From an uncultured Myxococcales bacterium (GTDB lineage Bacteria > Myxococcota_A > UBA9042), in contig CAIMEY010000010.1 of NCBI GenBank assembly GCA_903840165.1, positions 1-64,000 on the forward strand: a stretch of DNA of 64,000 nt, read 5' to 3'. A program made the position numbers and the translations under genes. Shown in pieces: positions 20,091 through 28,110 of this stretch. Under the pieces are notes generated by a model. That model was not told the origin of the DNA. It did not search any database and saw nothing but the letters and a program-made list of their open reading frames with translations. Each line of letters begins with the position of its first letter. Position 1 is the stretch's first letter.

Positions 20091-22889
20091 ATGTTCACGT
20101 TCAAGTGGCTCGAAATGATGAACTGGGACTTCTGGTCCCACGTGCGCCTGCCCCTGGGCGAGCAGGTCGTCCTGATCGCGGGGCCCAATGGCTCGGGCAA
20201 GACGACCCTGCTCGACGCTTTGCGCGTGCTGCTTAACGCGCGAAAACTGTCTACTTCCCGGAAGATGGGTCAGTACCTGCGCGATGACACCGGCGTGGCT
20301 GTGGTCAAAGCGGTGGTGACCAATCCGCTCAAGCGCGGCACGGGCAAGAGGCCTTTTAGCAGCCGTGGTCTCTACGACGACGAAGTGACGCTTGCCTGTA
20401 TTCTGGAACGAAAACAAGGACAATGGCAGCGCAAGTATCAGATCATGACCGGCGACGCGCCGCTGGATGAAGTCCGGGCGGCCCCGCACGCGCTAGGTCC
20501 CGAGGAGTATTCCCGGGCCCTGGAAGAGGCGCAGATTCCCCGGACTTTGTTGAAGATTCTTGCGCTCGAGCAGGGAGAGACGCATCGCTTGGCCCAGAGA
20601 TCGCCTGAGCAACTGCTTGAATACGTCCTGGAATTGCAGGGCGATAAGCAAGTCCTGGACCGGTATGCGGAAGCGCGCAGCACCTACATTGGCGGCCAGC
20701 GCGACCTTGAGGACTTTGAAAATCGCTTAAAATCCATGGCGATGCACGTAGATCTCCTGCGGCGCGATGCCGATGCGATACGGGAGTTGCAGGCCCTGCA
20801 GGCTCAAGAACTCGAGTTGCGCGATGTGCGGCTGCCGGCGGCGCGACTCAAGGGGACCCTTCGGGAACTTGCTGAATTGCAACGGGAAGAGGATCGCGCG
20901 ACCGCCCTTGCCCGTGCGGCTGAGGCGGCGGTTGGCGGTTTTGGTCAGGAAGAGCTCGACCTGAAACAGGCGTCGGCCGAACTGAAGGCGACGATCGAGG
21001 CAAAACGCAGACATTACGATCAGTTACTGAAGGACAAAGAGAGGCTCGACGGCAACTACCGCGATCTCCGGCGTTTTGAACAAGAATTAGCAGAGTTACA
21101 GGCCGCTGGCGCGCCGATGGGTGCTGTGGCCGAAGTGGAGGCTCTGAGGGCCGAGCAGCAAAAGCTGACCGCCGCTGAGGCCGGGACACGCCGCGAACTG
21201 CAGCAAGTCATTGCTCAGATTAGTGAATTGCGTGCTGAGTTGTCGACGCTAGACACCGGCCGCAGTCGGCGGGCTCCGCCTGAGGCTACCGCGGCCGTCT
21301 TGCGCGAACTGGCGCGAGAAGGTGTCACGGGCACGCTGGTGGCGGACTGCCTGGAAATAGAAGAGCCAGAATGGCAAGTTGCGGTGGAATCCGTGCTTGG
21401 CAATGCGCGCTTTACCGTCCTGGTGCCGCCCGAACACGAACTCGCAGGACGCAAGATCGGCCAGCGACTGAAGTATCGCAATTATATTGCTGGCTTTGAG
21501 CCGCAGCGGCGAATTCAAGGTCGTCCAGGATCGGCACTGTCCGTCGTGCGGATCACCGACTCGCGGCTGCCTGAAAACATTGTCCAGATGTTGGCATCTG
21601 TGCAACTGGTTCAAAGTGTTGAGGAAGGCCACAAGCTTGGCCGCCAGACCAGCATCACGCCGGACGGCTATCGGCAGGACTCGCGCGGCGGCATTTTCGT
21701 CGGTACCCACGACCTGTATTGCGGCGTGGCGGCAGGCGGACATCGCAAGATCACGATTGAGAATGAACTCGGGCGGTTGCGGCAGGTTCGCGACAGTCTT
21801 GAGGCCAGCGTTGCACCCGGCGCACGGCGGCTGGCTCAGCTGGAGGAAGCGCTGCTTGCCGTCAAGCTGCAGGACAAACTCCTGACGCGCATTGGCGATC
21901 CGACCACGCTGGGGCAGCGCGTGGCCGACCTGGCCGATGCACGGCGGGCTCAGACCGATCAGATGATGGGGACCCTGCGCGAAGTCGACGAGGCGTCGAG
22001 CCAGATTGCCGAGAAGGAACGCAGGATTGCCCTACTCGAGTATCGCAACCGTGAAGGGCTGGTCGAGAGGGACCGCGCCCGTGCCACCCTGACAACGGTC
22101 GCCGCCAAGCGCGCGCGGATCGAGCAGGAGATGATCGAGCTGCGGGCGCAGGTGTCGCCAGAACTGCAAACACCTGCAGCGCAAGAGCTTTTGGAGACGG
22201 AGGTGACCCTTATCGAGCGCCTCAATCTGCTGCGCGACCGCCTGCACCGCTGGGAAGGGCCCAAGGACCCACGCGCCGTGCAAGTCTTTGAGCGGGCTGC
22301 CGAAGAGCTGGACGCCCACGAACGGACCCTAGCGAGCCGCCGCCGCGAGCTAGAGTCAGGTGCAGGGGAATTGCATTTGGCGAGGCAGGCTTACAAGCGG
22401 GTGGTCCAAGAGACGATTCGCCGCTACCGGGGCAATGTCCTGCGTCTTGGCGAGCTGTGCCGCGTCGAAGTGCAAGTGCGCGTGCCTGGTGCGGAATTCC
22501 TCAAGGATGACGCCGAGGACCTGGTGGGGCGCGCGGGCCTCGAAGTGCGCATCGGCTTTGACGGCAAAAGGCCGGTAGCGGTGGACGATCCGAAGCTTTC
22601 GGGCGGGCAGTCCGTGGTCGCGTCGCTGATCCTGCTGATGGCGCTGACGATGCAGGAAGGGGAGTCCGCCGCCGGATTCTTCATTCTCGACGAGCCTTTT
22701 GCCCACCTTTCAGTCGAGCGTATCGATGAAGTGGCGCGCTTCTTGGAAGTCACGCGGGCACAGTTCATCATCACCACGCCGACGACGCATAACTTGCTGG
22801 TGTATAACCCCGCGAGATTGACCTTGAATCTGCGCAAGAAGGCACAGAACGAGCGCTATGCGCCGGTGCCCACCTTCCTGCGCCGGTAG
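20091..22889 (+). CDS. SMC-like chromosome/condensin ATPase
   Basis: A 932-residue ABC-type ATPase with split head. Walker A GPNGSGKTT is at residues 31-39; the signature LSGGQ is at 836-840 and Walker B ILDEP at 865-869. Two long coiled-coil arms (about 165-400 and 560-740) flank a globular hinge-like region (GVTGTLVADCLEIEEP and following, about 405-540). It is shorter than canonical Smc (about 1150) and lacks the MutS- or Rad50-type zinc hook. It resembles MksB/JetC-type SMC proteins or other RecN/SMC relatives. An MksE-like gene precedes it and an HTH gene follows; a kleisin was not found. Confidence 0.85.
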   Translation: MFTFKWLEMMNWDFWSHVRLPLGEQVVLIAGPNGSGKTTLLDALRVLLNARKLSTSRKMGQYLRDDTGVAVVKAVVTNPLKRGTGKRPFSSRGLYDDEVTLACILERKQGQWQRKYQIMTGDAPLDEVRAAPHALGPEEYSRALEEAQIPRTLLKILALEQGETHRLAQRSPEQLLEYVLELQGDKQVLDRYAEARSTYIGGQRDLEDFENRLKSMAMHVDLLRRDADAIRELQALQAQELELRDVRLPAARLKGTLRELAELQREEDRATALARAAEAAVGGFGQEELDLKQASAELKATIEAKRRHYDQLLKDKERLDGNYRDLRRFEQELAELQAAGAPMGAVAEVEALRAEQQKLTAAEAGTRRELQQVIAQISELRAELSTLDTGRSRRAPPEATAAVLRELAREGVTGTLVADCLEIEEPEWQVAVESVLGNARFTVLVPPEHELAGRKIGQRLKYRNYIAGFEPQRRIQGRPGSALSVVRITDSRLPENIVQMLASVQLVQSVEEGHKLGRQTSITPDGYRQDSRGGIFVGTHDLYCGVAAGGHRKITIENELGRLRQVRDSLEASVAPGARRLAQLEEALLAVKLQDKLLTRIGDPTTLGQRVADLADARRAQTDQMMGTLREVDEASSQIAEKERRIALLEYRNREGLVERDRARATLTTVAAKRARIEQEMIELRAQVSPELQTPAAQELLETEVTLIERLNLLRDRLHRWEGPKDPRAVQVFERAAEELDAHERTLASRRRELESGAGELHLARQAYKRVVQETIRRYRGNVLRLGELCRVEVQVRVPGAEFLKDDAEDLVGRAGLEVRIGFDGKRPVAVDDPKLSGGQSVVASLILLMALTMQEGESAAGFFILDEPFAHLSVERIDEVARFLEVTRAQFIITTPTTHNLLVYNPARLTLNLRKKAQNERYAPVPTFLRR

Positions 22890-22965
22890 GATTATTTGCG
22901 CCATTTTCTCCCGCGCTTACCCTGAGTGCCACGACGCCCGCAGATGGGCGGACGGGGCTCTTGCG

Positions 22966-23532
22966 ATGTACAACTTGCGTGAAGCGGCAGAACTGCTGGG
23001 TGTTCGCCCGCGGCAACTGCGAAAATGGATTGAAGCTGGGCACTTCTCTGGTGCTGTCACCAAGGACGTCGGCGACGGGCAGCTGTGGTGCATTCCCCAT
23101 GAAGCGGTTTCCGCCTTCGTGCGCAGTAGTGCCCGCCGCGGCGTGAGCCCCCAGGTCGATGCGGCCCCCGAGCCAGCGACGGCCGAGGTCATGGCTCCGG
23201 CGGCAATGTGCGTTTCCGTTTCAACATCAGTGCCTTGGGCCGTTGTACAGCACCTGCTTTTGGCAGAGGCCGCCCAGCGCCAAGCGTGGCAAGACCTAGC
23301 ACTGCAGCACGGCAACACCGTGGAAACATTGCAGGCGACCCTGGCCTGTGAGCGCGACGAGATTCTACGCTTACGCTGTGAACTAGCTGAAATGCGAGAC
23401 GAATTGTACGAGCTCCGCACGCAGTTGGCCCGCGTGCATCAGTCTTTGCCGATGCGCGATTGGGACGAACACACGCGCACTACCCAGCCCATCACGCGCG
23501 CGATGTTGGCGCTGATTGAAGGTGGGCGCTAA
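22966..23532 (+). CDS. Small helix-turn-helix protein with coiled-coil tail
   Basis: About 188 residues from ATG 22966. The N-terminus (MYNLREAAELLGVRPRQLRK) is an excisionase/MerR-like winged helix (residues 1-50). After a linker comes a heptad-like segment from about residue 110 to 165 (ACERDEILRLRCELAEMRDE). This layout mirrors the MerR protein at 18281-19033, so the SMC-like gene is flanked by two HTH-coiled-coil proteins. It may be a DNA-loading partner or a regulator. 77 bases separate it from the SMC stop. Confidence 0.7.
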   Translation: MYNLREAAELLGVRPRQLRKWIEAGHFSGAVTKDVGDGQLWCIPHEAVSAFVRSSARRGVSPQVDAAPEPATAEVMAPAAMCVSVSTSVPWAVVQHLLLAEAAQRQAWQDLALQHGNTVETLQATLACERDEILRLRCELAEMRDELYELRTQLARVHQSLPMRDWDEHTRTTQPITRAMLALIEGGR

Positions 23533-23715
23533 TACACAGGAAATGCGCCAGCCCTTGCCAAGGCGGAGGCCCTTGGGTAAGGTTCACGGGCTGCGGAGGG
23601 CTCGCGTGCACGTCCTAGGGCACCCCGCAGAAGCGCACGCGTCGTGCGTCTTTGTCCTACGCTTTGTCCAGCCAAGATCGCGGTCCCGGCCGCAGCCATT
23701 GACTAGGAGTTTGTC

Positions 23716-24798
23716 ATGTCCCCACGCTTCTCGCTGCGCCGCGCCCTTGTTGTCGCTGGCCTTTGTACCTTGATTCCAAACGCTTTGTATGCGGAAGACG
23801 CTGTCACCGGTGCGGATGATGCGACGGCCGCCGTCGACGCTGGCGCCGGTGATGCCGTAGCGGTTCCGGATGCCGGTCCCGCCAGCGACGCATCCACGCC
23901 CGGCGACACGGCCAGCGGTTCGTTCAACACCAATCCGTGCTGGGACCAGAAATGCGCCAAAGAAACAGATGCTTGCAAGGCCGATGCCGATTGTTTGGCC
24001 GTCCACAACTGCGGCAGCGATCAGGCCTGCGTCGACAAAGTCCTCAACAATGACAGCGCCAAGTCGACCAAGGTCCAGGGCTTGATGAACGCCATCTCGG
24101 ACTGTGGCTGGAAGAGCTGCAACGACCCGACCAAGGGCTCGTGCAAGGACAACTGCGGCAAGTACAACGGTGAGACGGCCCCCTGCAACTGCGACTTGGC
24201 GTGCACTCAATACGGCGATTGCTGCCAAGATATGGTGGCTTTGTGCATGTCCTGCAAGGGCCACTGCACCGACGGTGCCACCGCCTGCGGCTGCGATGAC
24301 ACCTGCGATCCCACCGGCCAGGACACCTCGGTGCCGCCTTGCTGCGATGACAAGGATGCGTCCTGCCCCTCCACCCCGGTCGCGGAAGGCAGCTGCAAGA
24401 ACGTCGACTGCACCAAGAGCCTAGCCAAGGGCAAGAACGCCGACGGCACGGCTGCCACCTGCTACTGCGACAGCAAATGCGCTGGCCACACTGGCGGTTG
24501 CTGCAAGGATCAGGCCACGGCCTGCGGTGGCACGACCCCGGACACCGACGCCGGCCTGACGGGAACTGGCGACGGCGCTGGCAGCGTCGACATTGGCGGC
24601 GACACCCCGAGCGGCAATGGCGCGGTCGGCGATGGCGGAGCCAGCAGTGATAGCAAGACGAACGCAGCCGGTAGCTCGGCTGCTGCAGCCAAGAGCAGCG
24701 GTTGCACGGCCGGTTCGCGCAGCCAGTCCGGCGCCGGTTTGTTGCTGGCCCTGGGCACCTTGATGTGCGCGTTGGCCCTGCGCCGCCGCTTCGTTTAG
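23716..24798 (+). CDS. Secreted Cys-rich protein with somatomedin-B-like repeats and MYXO-CTERM-like tail
   Basis: A 360-residue exported protein. A Sec signal peptide (residues 1-26) is followed by an Asp/Ala linker, then a Cys-rich region. Three segments follow the somatomedin-B pattern of Cys spacing with a CxCD and a CC pair (about residues 135-180, 178-215 and 225-270). The C-terminus has a Gly/Ser linker, SSGC, a hydrophobic helix (GAGLLLALGTLMCALAL) and RRRF, which is the tripartite MYXO-CTERM-like sorting signal: processing at the Cys and surface attachment. AGGAG precedes the ATG. A strong terminator follows. Confidence 0.85.
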   Translation: MSPRFSLRRALVVAGLCTLIPNALYAEDAVTGADDATAAVDAGAGDAVAVPDAGPASDASTPGDTASGSFNTNPCWDQKCAKETDACKADADCLAVHNCGSDQACVDKVLNNDSAKSTKVQGLMNAISDCGWKSCNDPTKGSCKDNCGKYNGETAPCNCDLACTQYGDCCQDMVALCMSCKGHCTDGATACGCDDTCDPTGQDTSVPPCCDDKDASCPSTPVAEGSCKNVDCTKSLAKGKNADGTAATCYCDSKCAGHTGGCCKDQATACGGTTPDTDAGLTGTGDGAGSVDIGGDTPSGNGAVGDGGASSDSKTNAAGSSAAAAKSSGCTAGSRSQSGAGLLLALGTLMCALALRRRFV

Positions 24799-24820
24799 TC
24801 CCTCTAGCGTTCTATCCTCC

Positions 24821-24863
24821 ACAGGCCGGTATGCCCCAAAGCTACCGGCCTGTTGGCTTTTTG
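24821..24863 (+). terminator. Rho-independent terminator after the MYXO-CTERM gene
   Basis: A perfect 11-base stem ACAGGCCGGTA (24821-24831) and its complement (24843-24853) with an 11-base loop, followed by GGCTTTTTG. Confidence 0.88.
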
Positions 24864-24902
24864 CGGCATGCCCGCCCGCTTTGGGCTGCGATACGAGGCA
24901 AG

Positions 24903-25385
24903 ATGGATCAACCGATGCAACCGGTAGCGCCTTGGAGTCCCGAGCTTTCTGAGCAACTACGCTTGGCGATGGCGGATTTTGTTGGCCAGGTCCGGCGCGA
25001 CCCGATGATCGGCTTTCTATTCGCGGGCGTCGACGAACAAAGGCTTTGCGCCCTGGAATTCCAGTTTACGGCCAGGATGTTGGGGGCTGACATGCCCTAC
25101 CAAGGTCGCCCAGTAGGCGCCGTGCACGCGCGCTTGCAGTTGATGGATGGGCAGTTTGCGCGTCGCCGCCGGCTTCTGCACAAGACCTTGCAAGCCCATG
25201 GGATTGCAGACGATACCGTGGTAGCGATCTTGAAGCATACCGACCGGCTGCGGCCCATGGTCTTAGCCCCCGAGGCGACCTGCGCTGCCCGTGGCGGCAG
25301 TCAACTTGGTGGCATTGTTTATGAATCGTGGCAGCCGTCCTCTGAGCCTGTCCCGGCCGTTGGTCAGGCAAAGGAAAAGGGCTAG
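24903..25385 (+). CDS. Truncated-haemoglobin-like globin
   Basis: About 160 residues from ATG 24903. The order of helices fits the truncated haemoglobin family: RRDPMIGFLF (helix B/C), LEFQFTARMLGADMPYQGRP (helix E), then VHARLQLMDGQFARRRRLL with the likely proximal His, and a final helix HGIADDTVVAIL. Such proteins bind O2 or NO at haem. At the position usually held by the B10 Tyr of group I/II proteins, FV replaces FY, so ligand chemistry may differ. A terminator ends 40 bases upstream, so it should have its own promoter. Convergent with the histidine kinase gene. Confidence 0.75.
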   Translation: MDQPMQPVAPWSPELSEQLRLAMADFVGQVRRDPMIGFLFAGVDEQRLCALEFQFTARMLGADMPYQGRPVGAVHARLQLMDGQFARRRRLLHKTLQAHGIADDTVVAILKHTDRLRPMVLAPEATCAARGGSQLGGIVYESWQPSSEPVPAVGQAKEKG

Positions 25386-25400
25386 GCAAGGTGCCTGGCA

Positions 25401-26297
25401 TCAATGTAGCAAGGGCAGTCGGACCACAAAGCGGGCACCGCCCTTGAATTTATCATCGATTTGAATCTTGCCGCCGTGGTCCTGCACCAAGTGCCGGGCG
25501 ATGGCTAGGCCCAGACCCGAACCCTCGGTCACGCGCGACAGGCGATCGTCAGCTCGGTAAAACCGTTCAAAAACACGGCGATGCTCCGTGCGCGCCACGC
25601 CTGGGCCATTGTCGCTGACGGCTAGGACCAACTCGCCTTCGTCAGCAAATGCCTCAATATCGATGCATTTTTCCGCACCAGTGTACTTAAAGGCATTGTC
25701 GATGAGGTTCTGCAGGATTTCGGCCACGGCATCGGCATCTGCGTGAATCGATGGCAGATTCTCAGCAATATGCAGGTCCAGGCGCCCGCCAGCCAGCAAG
25801 CGCGGCAGAAATCGATCGGCGACGCGGCGCACCAACTCCGCGGGATTCAAGGGTTGTTTGTCGTAGCGGATGCGTCCTGCCTCCAGGCGGGATAGCTCCA
25901 GCAGGCGGTCGATCAGGGTCAGGAGCCTTTCGGTCTCTTGGGTCAAGAGCGTCAGCACCCGATCGCGTTGGGCGGTGTCACTCAGGCGGTTATCCCGTAA
26001 GGTCTCAACAAACATACGGATTGACGTGAGCGGCGTGCGAAAGTCATGGCTGACCTTGCTCAGGAAGTCGGCCTGCAGGGCACTTTCATCGGCGGTCCGC
26101 TTGAGGGCGATGACGAGCAGGATGGCGCCCGCAATCAAGGCGGCGCAGAAACTAAGGATGAGCACGCCAAAGGCGACGTCGGCACTGCGCTGGCGAAAGA
26201 CGAGCACCAGCACGCCCACGACGATGAGCACCACCAGGGGCAGCACCACAAACAGCGCGGAAAAAAAGCCTAATCGACCTTTGGACAGGCGCAGCAT
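25401..26297 (-). CDS. Sensor histidine kinase, membrane-bound with no obvious periplasmic sensor
   Basis: A 298-residue kinase. Two transmembrane helices (about 10-34 and 42-65) are joined by a loop of only a few residues, so a large periplasmic sensor is absent. The H-box KVSHDFRTPLTS carries the phosphorylated His; the N-box LIDNAFKYT, G1 DNGPGV and G2 GSGLGLAIARHL are intact. It sits immediately after the response regulator gene (stop 26298-26300, start codon 26297-26295). Stimulus may be membrane state or a partner protein. Confidence 0.93.
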   Translation of the reverse strand: MLRLSKGRLGFFSALFVVLPLVVLIVVGVLVLVFRQRSADVAFGVLILSFCAALIAGAILLVIALKRTADESALQADFLSKVSHDFRTPLTSIRMFVETLRDNRLSDTAQRDRVLTLLTQETERLLTLIDRLLELSRLEAGRIRYDKQPLNPAELVRRVADRFLPRLLAGGRLDLHIAENLPSIHADADAVAEILQNLIDNAFKYTGAEKCIDIEAFADEGELVLAVSDNGPGVARTEHRRVFERFYRADDRLSRVTEGSGLGLAIARHLVQDHGGKIQIDDKFKGGARFVVRLPLLH

Positions 26298-27059
26298 CTA
26301 TTCGCCCTGCCCCGCCGCGGAAAAGCGATAGCCGACGCCGCGCACGGTGATGAAGTGGCGGGGACGGTCGGGGTCGGGTTCGAGCTTGGTCCGCAGACGC
26401 ATTACGAAATTATCGACGGTACGTACAGTTGCATGGTCCAGGCCCCAGACATCGGCCAGCAGGCCATCGCGGGAAAGCACGCGTTCGGGGTGGTCGAGAA
26501 AATAGGCCAGCAGGGAAAATTCCCGGGCAGTCATCGGCACTTCTTCATGGCGACGGCGCACGAGGTGCTGACTGCGATCGACGACCACATCGGCAAATCC
26601 TTCGGCCGCGACCGGTGCCTGCGCTAGACCCGAACGGCGCAAAGCGGCACGAATCCGCGCGCGCAACTCACCGAGCGCAAAGGGTTTGGTCACATAGTCG
26701 TCTGCGCCCAGTTCCAGGCCGAGGATCTTGTCCGCCTCATCGGTGCGCGCCGTCAGCAGAATCACCGGCACATGGCGATCGCGCTTGCGCAAAACACGCA
26801 GTACTTCAAAGCCGTTGCGCCCCGGCAGCATCACGTCGAGCAGGACAAGGTCAAACCGGGAGCGGGCCAAACATTGCAGCGCCGCATCGCCGTCAGCCGC
26901 TGCCTCGCCAGTATGGCCTTCAAGGCTCAGATTGAGCAAAAGACCTTCACGAATCGCGACGTCGTCTTCCACCACCAGCACGTGGGCGCGGGCGTCGACC
27001 TGGGCCGTAGCGGGCGGCACAGCGCTGGGGATGGGCGGGCGAATCGGGTTCGAGTTCAC
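26298..27059 (-). CDS. OmpR/PhoB-family response regulator
   Basis: A 253-residue two-component regulator. The receiver domain has the acid pocket VVEDD, the phospho-acceptor Asp in LLDVMLPG, the switch Thr in LLTAR and the Lys in VTKPF. A C-terminal winged helix follows (VVDRSQHLVRRRHEEVPMTARE, then a recognition helix near VRTVDNFVMRLR). Start chosen at GTG 27059; an in-frame TTG at 27149 would add 30 low-complexity residues. Directly upstream of the cognate kinase. Target genes are unknown. Confidence 0.93.
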   Translation of the reverse strand: MNSNPIRPPIPSAVPPATAQVDARAHVLVVEDDVAIREGLLLNLSLEGHTGEAAADGDAALQCLARSRFDLVLLDVMLPGRNGFEVLRVLRKRDRHVPVILLTARTDEADKILGLELGADDYVTKPFALGELRARIRAALRRSGLAQAPVAAEGFADVVVDRSQHLVRRRHEEVPMTAREFSLLAYFLDHPERVLSRDGLLADVWGLDHATVRTVDNFVMRLRTKLEPDPDRPRHFITVRGVGYRFSAAGQGE

Positions 27060-27345
27060 GGCACCTACGCCTTGCGCGATCGGTCCGCGCGGCCCCACGT
27101 CCTGCCGTGGCGGCGCTGCGGTATTGCCGCAATTGCCCAGGATGCGCAAGGCCCACGGCCACGTCGCGATCCCTGGGCGTCTACGTCACGTCCATGCCGG
27201 GCCATGCACAGCGCGCCCTGGTCGCCTACAAACGCACGCGCAGCGCGCACAAGGCCAGGGAACGGCGCAATGGCACTGCCCCCTGCAAGCGTCGGAAGAA
27301 CGCGCAGGGAGCCAGCACTGAGGGCCAGATTACGGATGCCAGCGG

Positions 27346-27615
27346 CTACAGATGCTCGACGCCCACCTTCTTGACCACAGCCTTCCACACGGTGTCCGGC
27401 AACCACTTGGGCCTCTTGGTCGGCGCTTGGACCTGGATGCGGTTGCCCTCGAACACGTGCACGCGCTTGGTTCCGCGCTCGCGCAGCCGGATCTCAGTTT
27501 CACCGCGGTTGGCCGCCTTGAGGGCCGCGCCACGTGGCTGGGCGTTGGCGAAAACGATACCGGTATCCTTGCCTTCCTTCATCAGCACGAAGTTCTTCTT
27601 TTCCTTGGTGGCCAT
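27346..27615 (-). CDS. MC1-family chromosomal DNA-binding protein
   Basis: An 89-residue, Lys/Arg-rich protein. It follows the layout of MC1, the monomeric DNA-bending chromatin protein of methanogens: KNFVLMKEG, then QPRGAALKAANRG, TEIRLRERGTKRVHVFEG, and the basic end APTKRPKWLPDTVWKAVVKK. MC1 kinks DNA and packs chromosomes in archaea, so a bacterial copy suggests ancient transfer. AAGGAGA lies before the ATG at 27615. It is monocistronic and divergent from the transglycosylase gene. Confidence 0.9.
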   Translation of the reverse strand: MATKEKKNFVLMKEGKDTGIVFANAQPRGAALKAANRGETEIRLRERGTKRVHVFEGNRIQVQAPTKRPKWLPDTVWKAVVKKVGVEHL

Positions 27616-28110
27616 GGTTTCAGTTCTCCTTTGCCGTAGGTTGTGTGCATTTCTGCGGACAGACCGCATTCGGCCCCAAAGGCGGGCCCTGACTTGTTCG
27701 CATTGCCTCTTCCTATGGCTGCAAACGCGCCATGATGCAAGTACAAAACGCCCGTTTCGCCAATCCGCTTGCGGCAAAGCTTGGCACGCGCAAGCCCTCA
27801 GCATGGTTGGCAAAATGTAGGCGACAAGCAACATCATGTACTATCAGGCAGTTACAAAGGACCGCAGTGCAACCCCGACCCGCTCGGCACCTTGCGGCCA
27901 CGATCAGAGGCTGCGGGCTCCGCGATCGCCTTTGTGATCTGAAATCCGTCGCCGCGCACCTCACCGGGCAAAGGGCTAAAAATAGCAAAGAAAGTTTCGC
28001 TCTCTGGTGGCCGTGGTAGCGTTCCCCTGCCGTGGCGTACGGGCGACTGCAGGGCAACCGCGGTACCGGCCAGAAGCGAATCGAGCGGCCCTCCAAACGA
28101 GGCAAGGCAA
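27616..28110. other. Divergent intergenic region, MC1 gene and lytic transglycosylase gene
   Basis: 495 bases holding the 5' regions of both flanking genes. No convincing gene or structured RNA was seen. No consensus promoter stands out. Confidence 0.4.
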
